DNA of 39,195 nt from an uncultured Actinomycetes bacterium. Lineage in GTDB: Bacteria; Actinomycetota; Acidimicrobiia; Acidimicrobiales; Ilumatobacteraceae. The position numbers and the translations under genes were made by a program. The DNA is taken from positions 1-39,195 of the forward strand of contig CALBSD010000094.1 in the NCBI GenBank assembly GCA_937927625.1. The letters run 5' to 3'. Under the pieces are notes generated by a model. The model saw only the letters and a program-made list of their open reading frames with translations, was not told the origin of the DNA and did not search any database. Shown piece after piece: positions 15,258 to 21,820 of the stretch. Positions within the stretch are counted from its first letter, which is position 1. Each line of letters begins with the position of its first letter.

Positions 15258-15509
15258 TTAGGCAGTGCGTCGACGCTGACGAATAATGCGGCGGCGTTCC
15301 TTCTCGGTCATGCCGCCCCACACGCCGTCACGTTCACGCACGGCGAGCGCATGTTCGAGACACGACAAGCGCACCACGCACTCTGAGCAAATCGACTTTG
15401 CTTCGTCCGCGTTCTCTTCAGAATCAGGGAAAAACACCGCAGGGTCTAACCCATTACATGCGCCACGATTTCTCCAAGTGATCTCTGTGATTGACACCGC
15501 AACCCCCAT
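15258..15509 (-). CDS. whiB: WhiB-family Fe-S transcriptional regulator, WhiB2-like
   Basis: Wbl proteins are actinobacteria-specific regulators that hold a [4Fe-4S] cluster and act with the primary sigma factor. The four cluster cysteines are at residues 18, 41, 44 and 50 (C-x22-C-x2-C-x5-C). The β-turn motif GVWGGMTEKERRR and a basic C-terminal tail (IIRQRRRTA) follow. DPAVFFPDSE and the short length (83 residues) resemble WhiB2/WhmD, which act in septation; the subclass call is tentative. The start is ATG 15509; GTG 15497 is possible. It has its own promoter at 15539-15568 and lies just upstream of trpD on the same strand. Confidence 0.93.
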   Translation of the reverse strand: MGVAVSITEITWRNRGACNGLDPAVFFPDSEENADEAKSICSECVVRLSCLEHALAVRERDGVWGGMTEKERRRIIRQRRRTA

Positions 15510-15538
15510 TCGATGTCGGGGCCGAACCCCTTGGCGGC

Positions 15539-15568
15539 ATCGTATGTGTCAGGCGTCACATGATTCAA
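15539..15568 (-). promoter_or_regulatory. Promoter of whiB
   Basis: On the minus strand TTGAAT (15568-15563) is followed after 18 bases by TACGAT (15544-15539), close to the primary-sigma consensus. A transcript would start near 15532. The leader then carries a small GGGG-TTCGG-CCCC hairpin just before the whiB start codon, which could affect translation. Confidence 0.65.
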
Positions 15569-15587
15569 ATTTGCGACCTGGGGTCGC
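15566..15587 (-). terminator. Hairpin terminator after the DUF3501 gene
   Basis: On the minus strand GCGACC-CCA-GGTCGC (15587-15573) forms a six-pair stem with a three-base loop, eight bases after the DUF3501 stop. AAATTTG follows, so the U-run is poor. It separates the rubrerythrin operon from the whiB promoter, which begins right behind it. Confidence 0.5.
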
Positions 15588-15595
15588 CAAACCCT

Positions 15596-16207
15596 TTATG
15601 GGAGAAGGTCAGAGAGCAGTTCGGAAATGGTGGCGTCACCAAGAACTGTGGAGTCGATGTAGTTCTTCTGGCTACACACAACCGAGACAGGACCGTTCTG
15701 GAATGCCATGATCTGGTCAGGCGTGAAGTTGAACGTGAGGTAATGCACTGCTGCTGTCACATCATCACGAGTGAGACCCGCTGCATGCTGAGCATCAATT
15801 TCGCCCTGCACGCTGGAACCATCAGACAACAACAGACTGATGCTGTTCTCGAGGCCCGCAAGCTTTGGCAACCATTCACGCACCTGATCGTCGGAGGTGA
15901 GCTCCAGGAACAACGTTGCGCACAACTGACCTGGCTCTGGAATCATCGGGTTGTATGCCTTGAGTTCTTCCAACACTGCTTCGTCAGTGAGCAATTTCTC
16001 AACGCGCACCATTTCCTGAATCTGCAAGCGCATGGTGTCACGGTTTTCAAACATGACGGTGAGAAGTTCGCCGATGCCGACACGACGACGACGCTTCACT
16101 TCAATCATTCGAGAACGGAACTCTTGACGCTCACGTTCGTACGCACGCTGGTCGGCGATGTCGTCCAGAGTCAACTTGCGAGTAGCTGTGGGGGTTGCAG
16201 CATTCAT
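15596..16207 (-). CDS. DUF3501 family protein
   Basis: A 203-residue soluble protein matching DUF3501 as I know it: a basic N-terminal half with REFRSRMIEVKRRRRVGIG, then ENRDTMRLQIQEMVRVE, then ELKAYNPMIPEPGQLCATLFLEL, and a C-terminal helix region LTRDDVTAAVHYLTFNFT. There is no signal peptide or membrane segment. Genes of this family commonly occur with rubrerythrin and a CCG-domain Fe-S oxidoreductase, exactly as here, where it lies 20 bases after the latter. That recurring trio suggests a role in peroxide reduction or electron supply to rubrerythrin, but no biochemical function is established to my knowledge. Start ATG 16207. Confidence 0.85.
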   Translation of the reverse strand: MNAATPTATRKLTLDDIADQRAYERERQEFRSRMIEVKRRRRVGIGELLTVMFENRDTMRLQIQEMVRVEKLLTDEAVLEELKAYNPMIPEPGQLCATLFLELTSDDQVREWLPKLAGLENSISLLLSDGSSVQGEIDAQHAAGLTRDDVTAAVHYLTFNFTPDQIMAFQNGPVSVVCSQKNYIDSTVLGDATISELLSDLLP

Positions 16208-16227
16208 GGTTGCCTTCTTTGTGTTTG

Positions 16228-17541
16228 TTATTTGGTGGGTTCTTCTGGGATGCCGTAGGCACGCGCAACAACCTGCAACGGATGCTGTGCTGTTTTCCCG
16301 GTCTGTTCAACGATTGCGGTGTTCGCCAAGTGGCAGTCTCCGGCGACAACTTCGCTATCTGCAGCTGTGATCTTGTCTGCCAACTTCTTTGCAACAGGAA
16401 CAGAGAACTCTTCGTTGCCGGCCTTGAAGCCCCACATGCCGTCAATGCCTGAGCACTGATCAATCAACTTGATCTTTGCGCCAGTGAGCTTCATGAGGTC
16501 ACGACTACGCAAGCCGATGTTCTGTGCCTTGAGGTGACAAGGGATGTGATACGAAATCGTCTCCGCAATCTCGCCAGTGAAGTTGGTGTCGAGTTCCGTT
16601 CCCTCTGCCTTGTGCAAATTGATGAGGTACTCAGAAGAGTCGAACGTGTGCGCAGCAACAAGTTCTGCATCAGGTCCGCCGACGTAATCGACATAGTCCT
16701 TCTTCAAGATGTAACCGCATGTTGGCTGCGGAACAACGATGTCTTTGCCTTCGCGCACTGCATCGGCAAGAACTTTCACTTGCTTTGCAGCAACCTTTGT
16801 GAAGGTATCCATATCGCCGCTGTGCAGGTACGGCGCACCGCAACAACCAGCACCTTCCATTAATGAACACTCAACGCCATTGCGCTCATAGACCTTGACA
16901 AGGTCATGGCCAATGCCGGGCTGCTGATATTCCACGAGACATGTGGGGAACACCGCAACACTGCCCTGCTTCTTTGCAAGAACTGGCGCAACGCGCTTCT
17001 TGAACCATGTGCTGAAGCGCTGCTTTGCATAAGGCGGAAGAACGCGAACCGAAGAAACACCTGTTGTCTTTTCGACTGCCTTGCGAACGACGGAACCTGG
17101 CTTCGCGTTGATGACAAGGTTGGAAATTGTTGAGACTGTCGTGGCCAACTTGCCTGCTGCATCTGTATGACCCATGACTTGGGTTGTGATGCGCTTGCGA
17201 AGTGGCACTTGGTTGTTCTCGAGACGCATCGCATCATGACGCAACATGAGACGCGGGAAGTCGAGAGCCCATTCGTGCAATTCAGGAATGTATGGGCAGT
17301 TGACGTAACACAGCTTGCACTGGAAGCACTCGTCGGCAACTTGATCTTGCTGTTGTGGAGTCAGGCGCCCTGCGTCCTGATCTTCGTGCTGGTCGACGTA
17401 ACTAAACAAAGTTGGGAATGAAGAACAGAACTTGAAGCACAAACGACAGCCATGGCAGAGGTCGTACACACGTGTGAGTTCCTCGCGAACATCGGCCTCA
17501 TCGAGATATTTCGGATGCTTGGGGTCGTATGTAATCGTCAT
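16228..17541 (-). CDS. Fe-S oxidoreductase with two 4Fe-4S and two CCG domains (GlpC/HdrD-like)
   Basis: A 437-residue protein. Two ferredoxin clusters sit near the N-terminus: CHGCRLCFKFC (Cys29, 32, 35, 39) and CFQCKLCYVNC (Cys82, 85, 88, 92). Two cysteine-rich CCG-type segments follow in the second half, one at GAGCCGAPYLHSGD and one near PCHLKAQ...DQCSGIDG. The family includes GlpC, the electron-transfer subunit of anaerobic glycerol-3-phosphate dehydrogenase, and heterodisulfide-reductase-like proteins. Although glpD lies nearby, it is on the other strand and is the FAD-only type, so this protein more likely serves the rubrerythrin next to it. I start at ATG 17541; a TTG at 17568 would add nine residues. 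Confidence 0.87.
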   Translation of the reverse strand: MTITYDPKHPKYLDEADVREELTRVYDLCHGCRLCFKFCSSFPTLFSYVDQHEDQDAGRLTPQQQDQVADECFQCKLCYVNCPYIPELHEWALDFPRLMLRHDAMRLENNQVPLRKRITTQVMGHTDAAGKLATTVSTISNLVINAKPGSVVRKAVEKTTGVSSVRVLPPYAKQRFSTWFKKRVAPVLAKKQGSVAVFPTCLVEYQQPGIGHDLVKVYERNGVECSLMEGAGCCGAPYLHSGDMDTFTKVAAKQVKVLADAVREGKDIVVPQPTCGYILKKDYVDYVGGPDAELVAAHTFDSSEYLINLHKAEGTELDTNFTGEIAETISYHIPCHLKAQNIGLRSRDLMKLTGAKIKLIDQCSGIDGMWGFKAGNEEFSVPVAKKLADKITAADSEVVAGDCHLANTAIVEQTGKTAQHPLQVVARAYGIPEEPTK

Positions 17542-17581
17542 CGTTGCTGTCTTTCTTCGTCTATTCAAAACACCGCACAGA

Positions 17582-17613
17582 AACGGGTGGCTACATCTCT
17601 GCAGCCACCCGTT
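17582..17613 (-). terminator. Strong 11-bp hairpin between rubrerythrin and the Fe-S oxidoreductase
   Basis: Bases 17613-17603 (minus strand AACGGGTGGCT) pair perfectly with 17592-17582 (AGCCACCCGTT) around a ten-base loop. After the stem the minus strand reads TTCTGTGCGGTGTTTT, a weak U-rich stretch. It probably acts as a partial terminator or RNA-stabilising element that makes rubrerythrin more abundant than the downstream Fe-S protein. Confidence 0.6.
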
Positions 17614-17651
17614 CGTTGCGAAAATGAAGTGCGCCGAAACGCACGTCAGAT

Positions 17652-18068
17652 TTAAAGGGCGGCGAGGCCTTCGCTGAAACGACCTGCGTGGCTCTTCTCG
17701 GCGCGTGCAAGCGTCTCGAACCAGTCAGCGATTTCGTCGAATCCTTCTTCGCGAGCTGTCTTTGCGAAACCTGGGTACATCTGTGTGTACTCGTATGTCT
17801 CGCCAGCAATCGAAGCCTTGAAGTTTGCTTCTGTCTCGCCGATTGGCTCGCCCGATGCTGGGTCGCCTACTTCTGCGATGTACTCAAGGTGACCGTGTGC
17901 GTGACCGGTCTCGCCTTCAGCAACCGAACGGAAAAGCATTGCTGCGTCGGGGTAACCCTCAACGTCTGCCTTTTGTGCGAACCAGAGGTAACGACGGTTG
18001 GCTTGGCTTTCGCCAGCAAACGCCTCCAGCAGGTTTTCGTGGGTCTTGGTTCCCTTCAAGCTTGGCAT
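17652..18068 (-). CDS. rbr: Rubrerythrin (di-iron domain only)
   Basis: Rubrerythrins reduce hydrogen peroxide at a non-haem di-iron site. The 138-residue product carries the expected ligands: Glu20 in EAFAGESQANRRY, Glu53 with His56 in ETGHAHGH, Glu90 and Glu93 in the GETYEY segment, and Glu124 with His127 in RAEKSHAGR. The usual C-terminal rubredoxin domain is absent, so electrons must come from another protein; the neighbouring Fe-S oxidoreductase is a natural candidate. I choose ATG 18068, which has an excellent AAGGAAAGGA ribosome-binding site. It lies 34 bases after the Fur-family gene on the same strand, implying joint control. Confidence 0.93.
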   Translation of the reverse strand: MPSLKGTKTHENLLEAFAGESQANRRYLWFAQKADVEGYPDAAMLFRSVAEGETGHAHGHLEYIAEVGDPASGEPIGETEANFKASIAGETYEYTQMYPGFAKTAREEGFDEIADWFETLARAEKSHAGRFSEGLAAL

Positions 18069-18102
18069 GATCGGGTCCTTTCCTTGTTGTGGTGGGTTGT
18101 TA

Positions 18103-18522
18103 TCAACGCTTCGCCGTGACTGAACACTCGGCACAGAGCCCGCGGTAGACGATGTGAGCATCGGCTACTGCAAACCCATCGAGGCCGCGCATTTCAGGCG
18201 CACGGTTGACGTAGACATCGTGGACAGCGCCGCAGTCGTCACAGACTGCGTGGTGATGATCGGAAACATTGGGATCAAAACGAGCCGAGCCGCTCCCCAC
18301 ATCAATCGATTGCAACTCACCCATTTCAGTGAGGTCATTCAGCGTTTGATACACCGTGCGCAATGAGATGCCCGGCATCTGCCTGGACGCCTCACTGAAC
18401 AACGAATCGGCTGTGGGGTGCGTGCAATTGTCGTGCAACAAACGAAACAACAACTGACGCTGTGGCGTCACCTTGAGACCAGAAGCGCGAAACGCGACGG
18501 TGAGCTCTTCAGGTGAACGCAT
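18103..18522 (-). CDS. Fur-family metal/peroxide-responsive repressor (PerR/FurA-like)
   Basis: A 139-residue Fur-family protein. The N-terminal winged-helix contains GLKVTPQRQLLFRLL and the recognition helix SLRTVYQTLNDL. The dimerisation half has the regulatory-metal motif DHHHAVCDDCG and a second CxxC near the C-terminus (CAEC), which with CDDC forms the structural zinc site. Which metal or peroxide it senses cannot be read directly. Its place at the head of a rubrerythrin operon favours a PerR/FurA type over Zur. It starts at ATG 18522, which has no ribosome-binding site and may be leaderless. An imperfect palindrome at 18553-18567 is a candidate site for autoregulation. Confidence 0.9.
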   Translation of the reverse strand: MRSPEELTVAFRASGLKVTPQRQLLFRLLHDNCTHPTADSLFSEASRQMPGISLRTVYQTLNDLTEMGELQSIDVGSGSARFDPNVSDHHHAVCDDCGAVHDVYVNRAPEMRGLDGFAVADAHIVYRGLCAECSVTAKR

Positions 18523-18552
18523 GCAATGAGCATAAACAGAGAAAGCTCTTAT

Positions 18553-18567
18553 TTGCAACTATTGAAA
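18553..18567. promoter_or_regulatory. Candidate Fur/PerR box
   Basis: TTGCAACTATTGAAA is an imperfect 7-1-7 inverted repeat (five of seven pairs) in an AT-rich stretch 31 bases upstream of the Fur-family start and about 86 bases upstream of glpD. The size and symmetry fit Fur-family boxes. The A/T-rich surroundings contrast with the rest of the window. Confidence 0.4.
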
Positions 18568-18639
18568 ATTAACAATTAATGCGAACAAGTGTACTTCTTT
18601 AGTAAGACACTCGGCTTAGAAAGACCGGAACCCGTCACC

Positions 18640-18645
18640 TAGGCT
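18640..18645 (+). promoter_or_regulatory. -10 element of the glpD operon, likely leaderless
   Basis: TAGGCT ends eight bases before the glpD ATG at 18654, so transcription should begin within two bases of the start codon. No ribosome-binding site precedes the ATG, in agreement with a leaderless mRNA. A clear -35 is not seen. Confidence 0.45.
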
Positions 18646-18653
18646 CAACGGCG

Positions 18654-20345
18654 ATGTCAGTACAACCAGATTTCGATCGCCTTTCTTCCCTCCAACGACT
18701 CGAATCTGAAGAATTCGATGTCGTCGTCATCGGCGGTGGCATCACCGGCGCCGGTGTTGCATTAGATGCCATCTCTCGTGGCCTTCGCGTTGCACTCCTT
18801 GAACGCGATGACTTCGCGTCGGGTACTTCTTCAAAATCCTCGAAGTTGATTCACGGTGGTCTTCGCTACTTACAACAAGGTGACGTGCGCCTGGTGTACG
18901 AAGCACTGCGTGAGCGCAAGCGTTTGTGCCGCAACGCACCGCACCTTGTGCATGTACTTCCCTTCATGATCCCCATCCTCACGAAGGACGGCGTTGTCTC
19001 GAAGAAGATTGCACGCGCACTTGGATCTGCAATGTGGATGTACGACCTCACCGGCGGATGGCGCATTGGCCGCATTCATCGTCGACTCTCTGCAAAGAAG
19101 GCATTTGCCCACTTGCCAACAATGGAACATCGCAAGCTTGCATCCGCATACCTCTATTACGACGCAGAAGCTGATGATGCACGCTTGTGCCTCACCGTGT
19201 TGCGCACCGCAGCAGACAAAGGCGCCGCCATCGCCAACCGTTGCACAGTCGAAGGCATTGATTCTGCACACCGCACCTCACATACGGTGCGCGTGACGGA
19301 CAATCTCACGGGTTCTTCATTCACAGTGCGTGCAAAGTCCGTCATCAGCGCAACCGGCGTATGGGCCGACGATGTTCGTGCACTGGATGAGAAGACTCAC
19401 CCTGACACCATTCGCCCAGCAAAGGGCGTGCACCTCACCGTGCCATGGGACAAAGTTCGTAACGACATTGCAGTGGTGATTCCTGTACCTAAAGATCGTC
19501 GCAGCTTGTTTGTTGTGCCCTGGATCTCTAATGGTGACGGCACATACCAATACACCTACATCGGTACCACCGACACGGACTACAAGGGTCCCGTCAATGA
19601 CCCACAGTGCACCAAGGACGACATTGAATATGTTCTCGCTGCACTCAATGCAAGCGTCACCACTGGCGTCACCGTTGACGATGTCACTGCAGTGTGGAGC
19701 GGTTTGCGCCCACTGGTGAAGATGGATGACTCCGCTGCAAAGGCCGGACGCACTGCTGACCTCAGCCGTCGTCACAAAGTCTTTGCAAGCGAGAACGGCA
19801 TCATCACTGTCACCGGCGGCAAGCTCACCACTTATCGCGAGATGGCCGAAGACGCAGTCGACGAAGCATGTTCATTGCTCGGCGTGAAGAAGCACTCCAA
19901 GACAAAGGCTTTGCAGTTACGTGGTGCAGCAGGAAAGCGTTCTTCGTCCACACAATTTGACCGTCACCTTGATGGTCGTTTCGGATCTGACGCCGCAGCT
20001 ATCAAGGCACTGATTGCCGGCGATGCAACCTTGGGCGAGGCACTCATTCCAGGTCTTCCCTATTTCAAAGCAGAAGCTGTGTACGCAGTGACGAACGAGA
20101 TGGCAACAACCCTCGACGACATCATGACTCGTCGTACTCGTGCACGTTTGCTTGATCGCAAAGCGTGTGCCCGTGCAGCCGGCGATGTTGCAGACCTCAT
20201 CGCACCACTTCTCAAGTGGGACACCGCCACACGCGACCGCAACGTTGCTCACTTCATGGACGAATGCGCCCGCGAAGATGCAGCAGGTCTTGTCACCGAA
20301 GCTGAATTCATCGCATCATCAACTCCAGGAACGGAACACCAGTGA
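18654..20345 (+). CDS. glpD: FAD-dependent glycerol-3-phosphate dehydrogenase
   Basis: GlpD oxidises sn-glycerol-3-phosphate to dihydroxyacetone phosphate and passes electrons to the quinone pool at the inner face of the membrane. The 563-residue protein has the FAD-binding Rossmann motif VVVIGGGITGAGVALDA at about residues 24-40. The GlpD signatures SGTSSKSSKLIHGGLRYLQ and ITVTGGKLTTYREMAE, and a C-terminal helical cap domain from about 400, follow. Length and domain order are normal. It is the first gene of a tight operon: the stop overlaps the AGPS-like gene (GTGA), which overlaps the FGGY kinase (ATGA). This arrangement suggests its DHAP product or G3P substrate is shared with those enzymes. 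Confidence 0.95.
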   Translation: MSVQPDFDRLSSLQRLESEEFDVVVIGGGITGAGVALDAISRGLRVALLERDDFASGTSSKSSKLIHGGLRYLQQGDVRLVYEALRERKRLCRNAPHLVHVLPFMIPILTKDGVVSKKIARALGSAMWMYDLTGGWRIGRIHRRLSAKKAFAHLPTMEHRKLASAYLYYDAEADDARLCLTVLRTAADKGAAIANRCTVEGIDSAHRTSHTVRVTDNLTGSSFTVRAKSVISATGVWADDVRALDEKTHPDTIRPAKGVHLTVPWDKVRNDIAVVIPVPKDRRSLFVVPWISNGDGTYQYTYIGTTDTDYKGPVNDPQCTKDDIEYVLAALNASVTTGVTVDDVTAVWSGLRPLVKMDDSAAKAGRTADLSRRHKVFASENGIITVTGGKLTTYREMAEDAVDEACSLLGVKKHSKTKALQLRGAAGKRSSSTQFDRHLDGRFGSDAAAIKALIAGDATLGEALIPGLPYFKAEAVYAVTNEMATTLDDIMTRRTRARLLDRKACARAAGDVADLIAPLLKWDTATRDRNVAHFMDECAREDAAGLVTEAEFIASSTPGTEHQ

Positions 20346-21820
20346 GCCTTCACACTTTCAACACCGCAATTACAGATCCCATCGAATTCGGTGGAGACCC
20401 AGCTGTTGCAACGTCACGTCTCACTGGTCCGGCAACTGTGATCACCGCAGAGAACGCCAAAGACATCGCAGCAATCTGCGAGACCATTGATGATGCTGCC
20501 GACCGCGCGAACCATGGTCGCGACTGGTGGCCGTTGTCATTGTCATGGTCACTGCAAAACCAAGTCCCGCGTATTCCTGGTCTTGTATGCAAGCCACGCA
20601 GCACCGAAGAAGTCTCAAAGCTTCTCGCCTACTGCAACACACATGGCATTGCAGTCACCGCATCAGGCGGACGCAGCGGTGTGTGTGGTGCAGCGATTCC
20701 ATTGCGCGAAGGCGTTTCGCTCGACATGACCAACATGCAAAGTGTTGAGTCGGTGGACGAAGTCTCCGGCATCATCGAAGTGCTCGCAGGAACATTCGGA
20801 CCTGACATGGAAGATGCTGCTCGTACACACGGCCTCACTGTCGGTCACTTCCCTCAGTCATTCGCACTTGCAACTGTTGGCGGATGGGTCGCATGCCGCG
20901 GCGCAGGTCAGTACTCCACGCGTTACGGAAAAATTGAAGACATGGTGCACGCACTCGAAGCAGTGCTTGCCGACGGAACAATCATTCGCACAGGCGGCGC
21001 ACCTGCAGGTGCAGTCGGACCAGATCTCTCGCAACTTCTGCTTGGTAGCGAGGGAACACTTGCAGTCATCACGCGGGTGTGGCTTCGCGCTCACCCACTT
21101 CCTGAAGTAGAGCGTCGTGGCGCATACGTGTTCGACACACTGTCCGATGGCTTTGAAGCCTGTCGTCGCATTATTCGCAATGGCGCAACACCTGCCGTGC
21201 TTCGTTTGTACGACGGCGCAGAGAGCAAGCGTTCACACGGCGGAAACGGCACGAACGCAACCTTGTTGGTTCTCGATGAAGGAACCGAACAACTCATCGA
21301 CGCAACGATGGCCATCGTGCATGACGTGTGCATGTCCATGGGTGCAACAGTCGGTGACGTCGCTCTTGTTGAAGCGTGGACACACCACCGCAACGACACC
21401 AGCGGACTGCAGGCACTCACCCGCAAGGGATATGTCGTGGACACGATGGAGATCGCCGCTAATTGGGCAGACCTCGACAATGTCGTGGAAGCAGTAGAAA
21501 CCGCAATGCTGGCTGTGCCTGGTGCACGTTCTGCAACATGCCACCTCTCGCACAGTTACATCGAAGGCGCATGCATCTACTTCACATTTGCGGCCAACCC
21601 TTCGGCTGAAGAATTCGAATCCACCTACCTTGCTTTGTGGGATGCAGGTCAACGTTCTGCTCTTGCAGCAGGCGCCAACCTCTCGCACCACCACGGCATC
21701 GGTTACAGCCGTTCTCAGTACATGGAGCAAGCACTCGGCACCGGCATGCAAGTTCTTCGCAGCGTGAAGAACGCACTTGACCCGAAGGGCATTCTCAACC
21801 CAGGCAAACTGGGACTATGA
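20342..21820 (+). CDS. Alkyldihydroxyacetonephosphate synthase-like FAD flavoprotein
   Basis: A 492-residue VAO-type flavoprotein. The FAD-binding domain has PRSTEEVSKLLAYC and GGRSGVCG at about residues 85-116, and then ATVGGWVACRGAGQYSTRYGKIEDMV, closely like the AGPS family. The C-terminal domain has the AGPS hallmarks EGACIYFTFA and LSHHHGIG (His449-451). AGPS swaps the acyl chain of acyl-DHAP for a fatty alcohol, making the ether bond of plasmalogens. Several bacteria encode homologues of uncertain activity, so ether-lipid synthesis here is an inference. The alternative is a 2-hydroxyacid or D-lactate type dehydrogenase, but the HHH and Gly-Ala-Cys-Ile-Tyr-Phe motifs argue against it. 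GTG 20342 overlaps the glpD stop; no ether-lipid acyltransferase is in the window. Confidence 0.85.
   Translation: MSLHTFNTAITDPIEFGGDPAVATSRLTGPATVITAENAKDIAAICETIDDAADRANHGRDWWPLSLSWSLQNQVPRIPGLVCKPRSTEEVSKLLAYCNTHGIAVTASGGRSGVCGAAIPLREGVSLDMTNMQSVESVDEVSGIIEVLAGTFGPDMEDAARTHGLTVGHFPQSFALATVGGWVACRGAGQYSTRYGKIEDMVHALEAVLADGTIIRTGGAPAGAVGPDLSQLLLGSEGTLAVITRVWLRAHPLPEVERRGAYVFDTLSDGFEACRRIIRNGATPAVLRLYDGAESKRSHGGNGTNATLLVLDEGTEQLIDATMAIVHDVCMSMGATVGDVALVEAWTHHRNDTSGLQALTRKGYVVDTMEIAANWADLDNVVEAVETAMLAVPGARSATCHLSHSYIEGACIYFTFAANPSAEEFESTYLALWDAGQRSALAAGANLSHHHGIGYSRSQYMEQALGTGMQVLRSVKNALDPKGILNPGKLGL

Noticed and set aside
16228..17541. The Fe-S protein as GlpC of an anaerobic glycerol-3-phosphate dehydrogenase
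   Set aside because: There are no glpA/glpB partners; the nearby glpD is the stand-alone FAD type on the other strand, while rubrerythrin and DUF3501 are operon mates.
19317..19775. Long antisense frames opposite glpD, and likewise 21233-21751 opposite the AGPS-like gene
   Set aside because: Sense-strand proteins match known families through these stretches; the antisense products are low-complexity and Cys/His-rich.
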